Source: Clostridiaceae bacterium (GTDB lineage: Bacteria > Bacillota > Clostridia > Oscillospirales > Acutalibacteraceae). From it: 64,000 nucleotides of DNA. This document shows positions 25,191 to 33,804 of the stretch, piece by piece. Within the stretch, counting starts at the first letter, position 1. Each line of letters begins with the position of its first letter. Location of the stretch: the NCBI GenBank assembly GCA_021769555.1, contig JAETSR010000009.1, forward strand, positions 20,462-84,461, given 5' to 3'. Both the position numbers and the translations under genes were made by a program. Below the pieces are notes generated by a model. The model made no database searches and had not been told where the DNA came from. It saw only the letters and a list, made by a program, of their open reading frames with translations.

Positions 25191-27287
25191 ATGAAGCGGA
25201 TACTGAATAACTCTATCTCACTGTTCGTGGTCGTGGTAGTGCTGTTCCTCATCCTGCCTCTGCCCGCTTTCCTGCTGGACGTTTTACTTGTAATAAACAT
25301 ATCCCTTTCCATAGTGATACTGCTTATCACCATGAACATCAAGGAGACCCTTGAGTTCTCCATCTACCCGTCGCTGCTGCTCATCACCACCCTGTTCCGC
25401 CTGGGCCTTAACGTATCCTCAACGCGGATGATACTCTGGGACGGCTACGCGGGGGACGTTATCGCGGCCTTCGGGCAGCTGATTACCAGCGGCAACGTGG
25501 TCATAGGCTTCATCATCTTCTTCATTATAGTGATGGTGCAGTTCATCGTCATCACCAAGGGCGCCGAGCGCGTGGCCGAGGTTGCCGCCCGCTTCACCCT
25601 GGACGCCATGCCCGGCAAGCAGATGGCTATTGACGCGGACCTTAACACCGGCCTTATCGACGAGCAGCAGGCCCGTATGCGCCGGGAAAAAATACAGCGG
25701 GAGGCCGACTTCTACGGGGCCATGGACGGCGCCACCAAGATAGTCAAGGGCGACGCGGTCATGTCCCTTATAATCACCGCCATCAACCTGATAGGCGGCG
25801 TTATCATGGGCATGGTCTACAGGGGCCTTGACATCAACACGGTCTTCTCCGAGTACTCCATAGTCACCATCGGCGACGGCCTTGTGAGCCAGCTGCCCGC
25901 CCTGATGATTTCCACGGCCACCGGCATGATAGTCACCCGCTCGGTGTCCGACGGCAGCCTCAATACCGACATGATAAAGCAGTTCAGCGCCCAGCCCCGG
26001 GCCATCATAACCGCCGGGGCCGCGCTGATATTCCTTGCCCTCATGCCGAACACCCCGCACTTTGCCCTGAGCGTGGTTGCGGCCATACTCATAACCGGAG
26101 GGCTCCTGCTCAGCCGCAAAATGCGCGCCGAGCGTGAGGCGCAGGAGGCCCTTGAGGCCCCGCCGGAGGCGGTGGAGCCCGAGGCCGCGCCCCAGGAGGC
26201 CGACTACTACAGGGACGTGAGCAATGTGTACCCGCTGCTGGCTGTTGAGCCCATAGAAATGGAGGTGGGCTACAGCCTGATACCCCTTGTGGACGAGAGC
26301 AGCGGCGGCAAGCTCATAAACCGCATAGTCATCTTCCGCCGGCAGTACGCCCAGGAGATGGGCTTCGTGGTGCCAACGGTGCGAATGCACGACAGCTCGG
26401 TTATCGGCACGAACCAGTACACCATAAAGGTGAAGGGCGAGGAGGTCGCAAAGGGAGAGATACTGGTGGACTACTACCTGGCCCTGGAGCCCTCGAAGCC
26501 CCTTGGTGAGATAGACGGCATAGAGACCGTTGAGCCCGCCTACGGCATACCATCAAGGTGGATACTCCCCGAAAACAAGGAGATGGCCGAGATATACGGC
26601 TACACGGTCATAGACCCCCTGTCCGTTATACTCACCCACCTTTCGGAGACCATCAAAAAGTACGCCCACGAGCTTCTCACGCGCACGGAGACCATACAGC
26701 TTGTGGAGAACCTGAAAAAGACCTCGCCGGAGCTGGTGGAGGAGGCCTGCCCGGCGGTCATATCCTACGCCCTGCTTGAAAAGGTCCTTCGCAACCTCCT
26801 TATGGAGGGCATACCCATCAGAGATATGCAGACGATACTCGAGACCATGGTGGACGCCATGGGCACAACCCGGGACCCGGACCTTATCACCGAGAGCGTG
26901 AGAAACGCCCTGAGCCGCACCATAACCCGGCGCTTCTGCCAGGACGGCCAGCTCAGAGCCATCACCCTCGACGCCGAGGTGGAGCGCAGGGTCGTGGCCT
27001 CCCTCACAAAGAACGAGCACGGCATTTACCTTGCAATGGAGCCGGACCTGATACAGGCCCTGATAACCCAGCTTGCAGAGCATATGCCGAAGTTCGCGGA
27101 GCTTGGCCAGTCTCCCATACTGCTTACAAGCCAGGTAGTGCGAATCTATCTGAGCCGGCTTTTGTCCCAGTACTTTGCAAACCTCTACGTGCTCTCATTC
27201 AGCGAGATAGTTGGCACGGTGCAGATACAGTCCCTGGGTAATGTGACAATGCAGCAGCCCGCTGCCAGAAGGGCGGTGGCCACATGA
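25191..27287 (+). CDS. flhA: Flagellar export gate protein FlhA
   Basis: 698 residues. About eight membrane helices occupy residues 10-310, with the FHIPEP-family stretch SLLLITTLFRLGLNVSSTR near residue 65. The cytosolic nonameric ring domain occupies about 340-690. FlhA takes up the proton-motive force and receives substrate-chaperone complexes. AAAAGGAGGAAA precedes the ATG. The stop overlaps the sigma-factor start (ATGA). flhF and flhG, which follow flhA in many Firmicutes, are not here. Confidence 0.96.
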   Translation: MKRILNNSISLFVVVVVLFLILPLPAFLLDVLLVINISLSIVILLITMNIKETLEFSIYPSLLLITTLFRLGLNVSSTRMILWDGYAGDVIAAFGQLITSGNVVIGFIIFFIIVMVQFIVITKGAERVAEVAARFTLDAMPGKQMAIDADLNTGLIDEQQARMRREKIQREADFYGAMDGATKIVKGDAVMSLIITAINLIGGVIMGMVYRGLDINTVFSEYSIVTIGDGLVSQLPALMISTATGMIVTRSVSDGSLNTDMIKQFSAQPRAIITAGAALIFLALMPNTPHFALSVVAAILITGGLLLSRKMRAEREAQEALEAPPEAVEPEAAPQEADYYRDVSNVYPLLAVEPIEMEVGYSLIPLVDESSGGKLINRIVIFRRQYAQEMGFVVPTVRMHDSSVIGTNQYTIKVKGEEVAKGEILVDYYLALEPSKPLGEIDGIETVEPAYGIPSRWILPENKEMAEIYGYTVIDPLSVILTHLSETIKKYAHELLTRTETIQLVENLKKTSPELVEEACPAVISYALLEKVLRNLLMEGIPIRDMQTILETMVDAMGTTRDPDLITESVRNALSRTITRRFCQDGQLRAITLDAEVERRVVASLTKNEHGIYLAMEPDLIQALITQLAEHMPKFAELGQSPILLTSQVVRIYLSRLLSQYFANLYVLSFSEIVGTVQIQSLGNVTMQQPAARRAVAT

Positions 27288-28054
27288 CCCCCGGCTATGA
27301 GGACATGACCACGGAGGAGCTGTTCGAGCTGTACCGCGAGAGCGGGGACCAGCAGCTCAAGTGGGAAATAGCCATGCGCTATACGGGGCTCATCAAGAGC
27401 ATTGCCCTTCAGATAAGGGGCGTGTTCTGCAGCTTCACCCAGCTGGACGACATAATAAACGAGGGGCTTATAGTCCTTGCGGAGGCCGTTGACAAATTCG
27501 ACCCGGAGCGCGGGCGCTTTGAGGTGTACGTGGCAAAGCGAATAAGGGGCATGATAGTGGACCTTGCCCGCCAGCAGGACTGGGTGCCCCGCACGGTGCG
27601 CCAGCGGGCCCAGCGGATAGAGCGGGCCGCGACTGAGCTATATAACGAGACCGGCAGAATGCCAAGCGAGGCCCAGATTGCCGAGCACTTGGGGATAAGC
27701 ATGGAGGAGTACCAGGAGGCCATGGCAAACGCCTCTCTGCACAATATCCTCTCCCTGCAGGAGCTCTTTGAGAGCAGCGACCTCTGGCCCTCAGACCCGG
27801 GCACGGAGGCCGGCGCGCAGAGCGCCCCGGAGCAGAAGCTTATGAACGAGGAGCTCACCGAGACCCTGGCAAAGGCCATCAGCACCATGAAGGAGAACGA
27901 GCAGCTGGTGCTCTCCCTGTACTACGAGCAGAACCTGAAGATGAAGGATATCGCGGCGGTAATGGACATAACTCCCCCGAGGGTGTCCCAGATACACGCC
28001 CGGGCCGTTCAGAAGCTGAAGGTCCTAATGGAGAAGTATCTCAGCGGGGAGTAA
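27284..28054 (+). CDS. sigD: Flagellar sigma factor SigD/FliA
   Basis: 256 residues of the sigma-28 (FliA/WhiG) group. Region 2 contains DDIINEGLIVLAEAVDKFDP and a YVAKRIRGMIVD stretch. Region 3 is present (VRQRAQRIERA) and region 4 ends with RVSQIHARAVQKLK. It should direct transcription of late flagellar and chemotaxis genes. It overlaps flhA by 4 bases. No FliA-type promoter was found by eye in this window, so its targets probably lie elsewhere. FlgM is not encoded here. Confidence 0.93.
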   Translation: MTPGYEDMTTEELFELYRESGDQQLKWEIAMRYTGLIKSIALQIRGVFCSFTQLDDIINEGLIVLAEAVDKFDPERGRFEVYVAKRIRGMIVDLARQQDWVPRTVRQRAQRIERAATELYNETGRMPSEAQIAEHLGISMEEYQEAMANASLHNILSLQELFESSDLWPSDPGTEAGAQSAPEQKLMNEELTETLAKAISTMKENEQLVLSLYYEQNLKMKDIAAVMDITPPRVSQIHARAVQKLKVLMEKYLSGE

Positions 28055-28093
28055 AAAATTTCGTCTTTTTCTTAAAAATTTGTGATTTACCTA

Positions 28094-28122
28094 GTGCAAA
28101 GAGCCACGAATCGTGGTATAAT
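28094..28122 (+). promoter_or_regulatory. Promoter with spacer palindrome before the rod genes
   Basis: A perfect TATAAT (28117-28122) with an extended TGG just before it is paired with a weak -35 (GTGCAA, 28094-28099) at 17-base spacing. The spacer holds a perfect 13-base palindrome, CCACGA-A-TCGTGG (28104-28116), that abuts the -10 box. That is a typical place for a repressor operator. Confidence 0.65.
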
Positions 28123-28155
28123 CATATACAGCTCAATCTATGGAGGACAAAGATT

Positions 28156-28914
28156 ATGTTTAGCGGCTTCTATAACCTGGCTTCCGGGATGATAACCCAC
28201 GGCAAGCACCTGGATGTTATATCCAACAATATGGCAAACGTGGCCACCAACGGCTTCAAGGCGGACACCTTCACCGGCCAGACCTTCGACGAGGTCATGT
28301 ACAGCCTGGTGGGCAATAAGGACAAAAACTATATAGATATCGGCGAGCGCAGCTACGCCACCGTCCCCAGCCGGCTCTACACAGACTATACCCAGGGCAG
28401 CTTCGACGAGACCGGCATGCCCCTGGACTTCGCCATAGACGACGACGGCCGGGGCTTCTTCGCCATACAGACCGCCGACGGCATACGCTACACCCGCTCC
28501 GGCAGCTTCTCCCTGGACGAGGAGGGGTATCTGAGCCTGCCGGACCACGGCCGCGTGCTGGACGTAAACGGCGAGGAGATAGCCCTTGTAACCGATAAGA
28601 TAACCACAGACGACTTCGGGCGCATGTATACCAAGAACGGCGGCTATCTGGGGCAGGTAGGAGTATACGTGTTCGAGGACACGGCAGACCTTATAAAGGA
28701 CCCCATGGGCATGTTCGACCCGGGCGGGGCCCAGCCCCAGGCGGACGCGGTGCGCCTGCACCACGGTATGCTGGAGCGCTCAAACGTAGGCCTTGCCCAG
28801 CAGATGGTAAAGATGATAAGCACCCAGCGGGCATACCAGAGCTCGGCGACGCTCACAAAGATGTACGACCAGGTCATGGGCCACGCGGCCAACGACCTTG
28901 GCAGATTGCAGTAA
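28156..28914 (+). CDS. flgF: Flagellar hook-basal body rod protein, FlgF-like
   Basis: 252 residues of the FlgF/FlgG family. The N-terminus has the rod signature (LDVISNNMANVATNGFKAD), and the C-terminus ends with MVKMISTQRAYQSSATL. It forms part of the distal rod. It lies after sigD rather than next to flgB and flgC, behind its own promoter, and is followed by a second family member. FlgF against FlgG is assigned by gene order and could be reversed. Confidence 0.85.
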   Translation: MFSGFYNLASGMITHGKHLDVISNNMANVATNGFKADTFTGQTFDEVMYSLVGNKDKNYIDIGERSYATVPSRLYTDYTQGSFDETGMPLDFAIDDDGRGFFAIQTADGIRYTRSGSFSLDEEGYLSLPDHGRVLDVNGEEIALVTDKITTDDFGRMYTKNGGYLGQVGVYVFEDTADLIKDPMGMFDPGGAQPQADAVRLHHGMLERSNVGLAQQMVKMISTQRAYQSSATLTKMYDQVMGHAANDLGRLQ

Positions 28915-28931
28915 GGAGGCGCGGGAATTAG

Positions 28932-29675
28932 ATGAACCAGTCATTCTATACAGCGGCAGTCGGCGCATGGCAGCAGCAGGAGCGCCTCAACGTCCACGGC
29001 AACAATATCGCCAACGTGAACAACTACGGCTTCAAGGCCAAGCGCCCGGTCTTCTCAGACCTGATGTACGCCTATATCGAGGGCGCCCAGCAGGACGAGA
29101 TGGCCCGGGGCACAGGCGCCTATATGGTGGGCGCCGACACGGACTTCCACCAGAGCGGCTTTGCAGACACCGGCAGGCCCCTGGACTACGCCATAAACGG
29201 CGACGGCTTCTTCGCCGTCTGGGAGCCCTCCACGGGGGACTATATCTATACCCGCGACGGCTCCTTCACCATGAGCCAGTACATGCTTGAGAACGACCAG
29301 GGGGAGATGGAGACCCGCTGGTACCTCTCCGACGGCCAGGGCCGCTTCGTTATGGGCCGCGACGGCAGGCTCGTTGAGGTGGACACGGACAACGCCGGCA
29401 GCATGGCCGAAATGCTCCCCATAGGCATATTCGACTTTGTGAACACCAACGGAATGCTGAGCAACAGCGAGAACCGCTTTACCCCCATAGATAAGAACGG
29501 CGCCCTGAGAGTGGGCAGCGGCAAGCTGGTCCAGGGAAAGCTGGAGCAGTCCAACGTGGACCTTGCCAACGAGATAGCAAAGGTGATAGAGTCCCAGCGG
29601 TCATTCACCTACGCCTTAAAGATGATACAGACCTCTGACGAGATAGAGACCACGGTGAACGATTTGCGCAGATAA
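28932..29675 (+). CDS. flgG: Flagellar basal-body rod protein FlgG-like
   Basis: 247 residues. The rod signature is RLNVHGNNIANVNNYGFKAK and the C-terminal helix contains LANEIAKVIESQRSFTYALK. It is a paralogue of the preceding gene and should build the distal rod next to the hook. AGGAGGCG lies upstream and cheC follows after 22 bases. Confidence 0.85.
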   Translation: MNQSFYTAAVGAWQQQERLNVHGNNIANVNNYGFKAKRPVFSDLMYAYIEGAQQDEMARGTGAYMVGADTDFHQSGFADTGRPLDYAINGDGFFAVWEPSTGDYIYTRDGSFTMSQYMLENDQGEMETRWYLSDGQGRFVMGRDGRLVEVDTDNAGSMAEMLPIGIFDFVNTNGMLSNSENRFTPIDKNGALRVGSGKLVQGKLEQSNVDLANEIAKVIESQRSFTYALKMIQTSDEIETTVNDLRR

Positions 29676-29697
29676 AAAATAGGCTGGAGGTAATCGG

Positions 29698-30324
29698 ATG
29701 ACAATAAAAAACTACCAGGAGCTTAACAGCCTGGAGATGGACACTTTAAGGGAGATTGGCAGCATTGGCACAGGCAACGCGGCCACGGCCCTGTCCGGAA
29801 TGCTGGGGTGCCCTGTGCATATCACCATGCCCGAGGTGCGCATTATGGAGTTCAACGAGGCCATCGAGTGGATAGGCGGCCCGGAGCCCGTCACGGCCGG
29901 GGTGCTTGTGCATATCGGCGGCCAGATGAACGGCATAATGCTCTCGGTGCAGCCCCTTGAGTTCATAAACATTATTCTCGAGCGTATGCTTTCCGTCTCC
30001 ATCAAGGACTACAGCCAGCTGGCTGAGCTTGAGCGCTCGGCCCTGGTGGAGGTGGGGAACATCATGATATCCACCTTCATAAACGCCATGTCCAATCTTG
30101 CGGACATGAAGGTGGAGCTCACGGTGCCCTGCCTGACGGTGGATATGCAGGGCGCGATACTGACGGTACCCATGGCCGAGTACGGAGGGCAGTCTGATTA
30201 TCTTATGACCATCGGGGGTAATTTCTCCTGCGACGGACACGAGCTGCCCTGCCGCCTGATACTGTCCCCTGATATCAGGTCACTCAATTTCCTTTTGAGA
30301 AAGCTGGGCGTGGAAGATGGCTAA
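29698..30324 (+). CDS. cheC: CheY-P phosphatase CheC
   Basis: 208 residues with the two-fold CheC repeat. The second phosphatase site is intact (E118 and N121 in VEVGNIM). In the first site the glutamate is present (E19) but the usual asparagine is serine (S22, REIGSIGTGNAA), so this protein probably has one working site. CheC dephosphorylates CheY-P and binds CheD, whose gene overlaps it by 8 bases. Confidence 0.94.
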   Translation: MTIKNYQELNSLEMDTLREIGSIGTGNAATALSGMLGCPVHITMPEVRIMEFNEAIEWIGGPEPVTAGVLVHIGGQMNGIMLSVQPLEFINIILERMLSVSIKDYSQLAELERSALVEVGNIMISTFINAMSNLADMKVELTVPCLTVDMQGAILTVPMAEYGGQSDYLMTIGGNFSCDGHELPCRLILSPDIRSLNFLLRKLGVEDG

Positions 30325-30805
30325 CGGTTCTAAAATAGTTATTGGCATTGCAGACATGAAGATGACAAACCAGGGCAGCGAGCTCATTACATACGCGCTG
30401 GGCTCCTGCTGCGGGATATGTCTTCTGGACCCGAATGTGAGGCTGGCGGCCATGATACATATAATGCTGCCCCTGAACATGGAGGCGGGCCGCACAAACA
30501 CAATGAAGTACGCTGATACCGGCATACGAGAGACCCTCAAGCAGATGGAGGCAAGAGGGGCCCGGAAGGCGAGGATAACGGCGAAGGTGGCCGGAGGGGC
30601 CAAGATGTTCGCGGTGTCCGGGTCCGGGGCCCTTGGAAACATCGGGCAGAGGAATATCGAGAGCGTACATAAAGTGCTCAAGGCCGAGGGTATCCGGCTG
30701 ATAGCTGAGGACGTAGGGGGCTCGGTGGCGCGCACGCTGTCCTTCGACCCCGCAACAGGCAAGGCCACCATAAAGAGCTACGGCAAGCAGGATATCATAC
30801 TGTAA
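30317..30805 (+). CDS. cheD: Chemoreceptor glutamine deamidase CheD
   Basis: 162 residues. The catalytic trio is present with the spacing of the Thermotoga enzyme: T25, C31 (in GSCCGICL) and H48 (in MIHIMLP). CheD deamidates receptor glutamines and is held by CheC. Overlap with cheC suggests coupled translation. The chemoreceptor at 1247-3031 is a plausible substrate. Confidence 0.95.
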   Translation: MANGSKIVIGIADMKMTNQGSELITYALGSCCGICLLDPNVRLAAMIHIMLPLNMEAGRTNTMKYADTGIRETLKQMEARGARKARITAKVAGGAKMFAVSGSGALGNIGQRNIESVHKVLKAEGIRLIAEDVGGSVARTLSFDPATGKATIKSYGKQDIIL

Positions 30806-30823
30806 CGAAGGGAGTCAAGGATT

Positions 30824-31771
30824 ATGGCCATAGTAATGAACGACGACATACTGCTGGAGTCCGGCACAAATGAAATGCAGATAATGCAGTTCTCCATCGA
30901 CGGGGTGCTATACGGCATCAACGTGGCGAAGGTGCAGCAGATAATGATTTCAGAGCCGGTAAAGTTCATGCCCCACACCCACGAGGCGGTAGAGGGCATC
31001 TTCAAGCCCAGGGAAGAGGTGATAACGGTCATAAACCTCCCCAAGTACCTGGGAGTTGACAATTATGAGCCCAAGCCCGACGACCTCTTTATCCTCACAG
31101 GCTTCAACAAGATGACCGTTGCCTTCCGCATACACACGGTGGTGGGCATAGCCACAGTCTCCTGGAGGGATATTCAGAAGCCGGACAACACCATCAGCGG
31201 CGGCAACGACGGCGTGGCCACAGGCATTGCCCAGTGCGGCAAGGACCTTGTGACCATACTGGACTTCGAGCGCATTGTGGCCGAGATTTCACCCTCCACC
31301 TCCATCAAGGTCAGCGAGATAGAGGAGATGGGCGAGCGCCAGCGCAACGACGTGCCGGTGCTGGTTGCCGAGGACTCCATACTTTTGTCCCATATGATAC
31401 AGGAGTGCCTGAATAAGGCCGGCTACATAAACCTCAGGATGTTCCCCAACGGCCACGACCTGTGGAACTTCCTCTCCCAGGCCAAGAAGGACGGGAACCT
31501 GGACGAGCAGGCGGCCCTGATAGTTACGGACATCGAGATGCCCCAGATGGACGGCCACAGGCTCACAAAGCTTGTGAAGAGCGACCCGGAGATGAAGCAT
31601 ATCCCGCTTATCATATTCTCCTCTTTGATAAACGAGGAGATGAGGATAAAGGGCAAGGAGCTGGGCGCCGACGAGCAGATGAGCAAGCCCGAGATAGGCA
31701 GGCTGGTCCATGTTATGGATGCGCTGCTTGAAAAGAAAAAGCAAGCCACGGCAGAGCGCCAGGCGGTGTAA
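30824..31771 (+). CDS. cheV: Chemotaxis adaptor CheV (CheW plus receiver domain)
   Basis: 315 residues: a CheW domain (about 20-165) and a receiver domain (about 180-305) with an acidic pair in VAEDSILL and the phosphoacceptor in VTDIEMPQMDG. CheV couples receptors to CheA and takes part in adaptation. No cheA or cheW gene lies in this window. A GAAGGGAG site precedes the ATG. Confidence 0.95.
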   Translation: MAIVMNDDILLESGTNEMQIMQFSIDGVLYGINVAKVQQIMISEPVKFMPHTHEAVEGIFKPREEVITVINLPKYLGVDNYEPKPDDLFILTGFNKMTVAFRIHTVVGIATVSWRDIQKPDNTISGGNDGVATGIAQCGKDLVTILDFERIVAEISPSTSIKVSEIEEMGERQRNDVPVLVAEDSILLSHMIQECLNKAGYINLRMFPNGHDLWNFLSQAKKDGNLDEQAALIVTDIEMPQMDGHRLTKLVKSDPEMKHIPLIIFSSLINEEMRIKGKELGADEQMSKPEIGRLVHVMDALLEKKKQATAERQAV

Positions 31772-31786
31772 GAAAGGTCAGGAATT

Positions 31787-33052
31787 ATGAGAGAGAGATA
31801 CATCGTCCGGCAGCCGATTAAGAATGACAAGAATCAGATAGTGGCATATGAGCTGCTATACTATGGGGAAAACCAGGCCTACGGCAACAGCGACGAGAGC
31901 TCCAACGAGTTTGCCGTGGCCGATACGGTGTACAGTTTCCTTATGCAGAATGTGGAGAAGTCCCTGACAGACGCCCTGCACTTCATGACCTTCACCACCA
32001 CCCTGCTGATGAAGAAGACCCCGGCCCTGTTCCCGAAGGAAAACCTGGTAATACAGATAGACGACAGCGTGGTGATACATCCCCTGGCCCTGAGGTTTGT
32101 GCAGCAGTACGCCCGGGACGGCTATAAGATAGCCGTGAACGAGTTCCAGTTTGCGCCGAGATATCTGTCTTTGATTGACTTTATCGACTATATCAAGCTC
32201 AATGTAAAGGCGACAAACCTTATCAGCGCCAAGAATATCGTGAACCTCGCCGGCAGCATGAACAAGAAGGTCATAGCCACCAGCGTGGACAGCGAGGAGC
32301 TTTATAAAACAGCCCTGGAGCTTGGGGTGGACGCCCTTGAGGGCAGCTATGTTGCAAAGCAGCTGGCCACAAAGGCCCACTCAAGCGGCTATCTCCAGAG
32401 CAACTTCTTCCGGCTGATGGTAGCCGTTGTGAAGGAGGAGCCGGACATGGAGGAGATAGAGCAGATAATCGCCATGGACGCCACCCTCACCTACGGGCTT
32501 CTCAGGGTTGCCAACTCAGCGTACTTCACCACCAATAAGATAACCACCATCCGCCAGGCCCTGGTGAGCCTCGGCATATCCCAGCTCAAGCAGTGGATAT
32601 ACCTTCTGAGCACCACCAACGCCAACGATGAGATAGACGAGGCCGCCGAGGAGTTCCTGAAGGTCTCCTTCATGCGGGCCAGCTTCTGCAGCGAGCTGAT
32701 GCGCTACGCCAAGAATATGCCAATCTCCCGCTCGGACGCCTACCTTATGGGCATGTTCTCCACCCTCGAGCACCTTATCGACGCGCCCATGGAGGAGATA
32801 CTCGCCACAGTGCCTCTGGCGGAGGAGATAAAGGCGGCCATTCTGCGCCATGAGGGCCGCTGCGGAATGCTGTATGACCTGGCTCTCAGCTACGAGCAGG
32901 CGGACTGGGAGAAGATAACCGGCTACGCCGAGGAGCTGGGCATTCCCGCCCACACCCTTACGAACGTCTACTTCAACTGCACCGAGTCGGTGAACGCCAC
33001 CTGGAAGCAGATGATTTCACCCCAGCAGCCGGGGGAGGCTGCCGCCGAATAA
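31787..33052 (+). CDS. EAL-HDOD signalling protein (YuxH-like)
   Basis: 421 residues. An N-terminal EAL-like domain (about 1-200) begins with RQPIKNDKNQIVAYELLYY, where the catalytic EAL motif reads ELL. Other metal-binding residues seem poorly kept, so c-di-GMP hydrolysis is doubtful. A HDOD domain (about 205-390) carries LLRVANSAYF and ALVSLGISQLKQW. It is the last gene of the flagellar operon, 15 bases after cheV, and is followed by a terminator. Placement suggests a role in setting motility in response to c-di-GMP or partner proteins. Confidence 0.88.
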   Translation: MRERYIVRQPIKNDKNQIVAYELLYYGENQAYGNSDESSNEFAVADTVYSFLMQNVEKSLTDALHFMTFTTTLLMKKTPALFPKENLVIQIDDSVVIHPLALRFVQQYARDGYKIAVNEFQFAPRYLSLIDFIDYIKLNVKATNLISAKNIVNLAGSMNKKVIATSVDSEELYKTALELGVDALEGSYVAKQLATKAHSSGYLQSNFFRLMVAVVKEEPDMEEIEQIIAMDATLTYGLLRVANSAYFTTNKITTIRQALVSLGISQLKQWIYLLSTTNANDEIDEAAEEFLKVSFMRASFCSELMRYAKNMPISRSDAYLMGMFSTLEHLIDAPMEEILATVPLAEEIKAAILRHEGRCGMLYDLALSYEQADWEKITGYAEELGIPAHTLTNVYFNCTESVNATWKQMISPQQPGEAAAE

Positions 33053-33065
33053 TACATGAAGCTCT

Positions 33066-33090
33066 ATGCCCTCGTTCCGGGGGCATTTTT
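33066..33090 (+). terminator. Terminator of the flagellar operon
   Basis: ATGCCCTCG (33066-33074) pairs with CGGGGGCAT (33078-33086) in a 9-bp stem with one G-U pair and a 3-base loop, followed by TTTT. It lies 14 bases after the EAL-HDOD stop codon. Confidence 0.88.
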
Positions 33091-33126
33091 GCTGTATATA
33101 AACTATTTTGAGAGGAAGCGAGAGAT

Positions 33127-33756
33127 ATGACCGATAGATTCAGAGAGATAAGGGAGCGCCTTTTGGAGCTTGCAAAAACTGACACAGATATAGCTGCCAT
33201 CATCGAGATAGGTTCCCAGACCCGCGCAGACCAGCCCGCCGACCAGTTCTCGGACCTGGACGTAATTCTTGCCGCCCAGGAGCCCGGCCGCTTTCTCTAC
33301 ACCGAGGAGCTTATCTCCCGCCTGGGGAACCCGCTCATTTCCTTCACCGAGCCCACCCTCGCCGGGGGCACAGAGCGGAGGGTGCTCTTCGAGGGCTCAC
33401 TGGACGTGGACATAGTTGTCGTCACCCCCGGGCAGCTAAAGGCCGCGGCGGAGTCCGGCGAGCTCACGGGTATTTTGGCCCGGGGCAGCCGGGTGCTTTT
33501 TGACAGGATGGGCATATCAGACGTTCTTTGCACAGCACCCGGGCAGGAGCCCGGGAAATTGATGTCCCAGCAGGAGTTTATAAACACCGTGAACGACTTC
33601 TGGTTCCACACCGTCTGGGCCGCGAAAAAGCTTCGCCGCGGGGAGCTGTATGGCCGCCTCTCCCGAGCCGCTGCCGCCGCCATGGGCTATAATTACCCTG
33701 AAAAAGCCCGGGAGTCCGCCCTACAAATATTTAATAAAATACTTGAAAAATCATAA
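33127..33756 (+). CDS. ANT(6)-like nucleotidyltransferase, short form
   Basis: 209 residues similar to the N-terminal two thirds of the aminoglycoside 6-adenylyltransferase family (AadE/AadK). The nucleotidyltransferase core GSQTRADQPADQFSDLDVIL (about 28-47) keeps the GS motif and the DxD metal site. VDIVVV supplies a later acidic residue. The family's helical element FINTVNDFWFHTVWAAKKL is also present. Family members run to about 285-300 residues, so the C-terminal domain appears to be missing; the other frames downstream do not continue it. Whether it acts on aminoglycosides cannot be told. A GAAGCGAGAG site precedes the ATG. Confidence 0.65.
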   Translation: MTDRFREIRERLLELAKTDTDIAAIIEIGSQTRADQPADQFSDLDVILAAQEPGRFLYTEELISRLGNPLISFTEPTLAGGTERRVLFEGSLDVDIVVVTPGQLKAAAESGELTGILARGSRVLFDRMGISDVLCTAPGQEPGKLMSQQEFINTVNDFWFHTVWAAKKLRRGELYGRLSRAAAAAMGYNYPEKARESALQIFNKILEKS

Positions 33757-33771
33757 AAAGCTTTATATAAT
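33743..33771 (+). promoter_or_regulatory. Promoter of the glycogen debranching gene
   Basis: TTGAAA (33743-33748), 17-base spacer and TATAAT (33766-33771). The -35 box lies inside the last codons of the preceding gene. Confidence 0.75.
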
Positions 33772-33804
33772 ATATAGTATAACCCACTGAAAGGAGCCCG
33801 CCAC

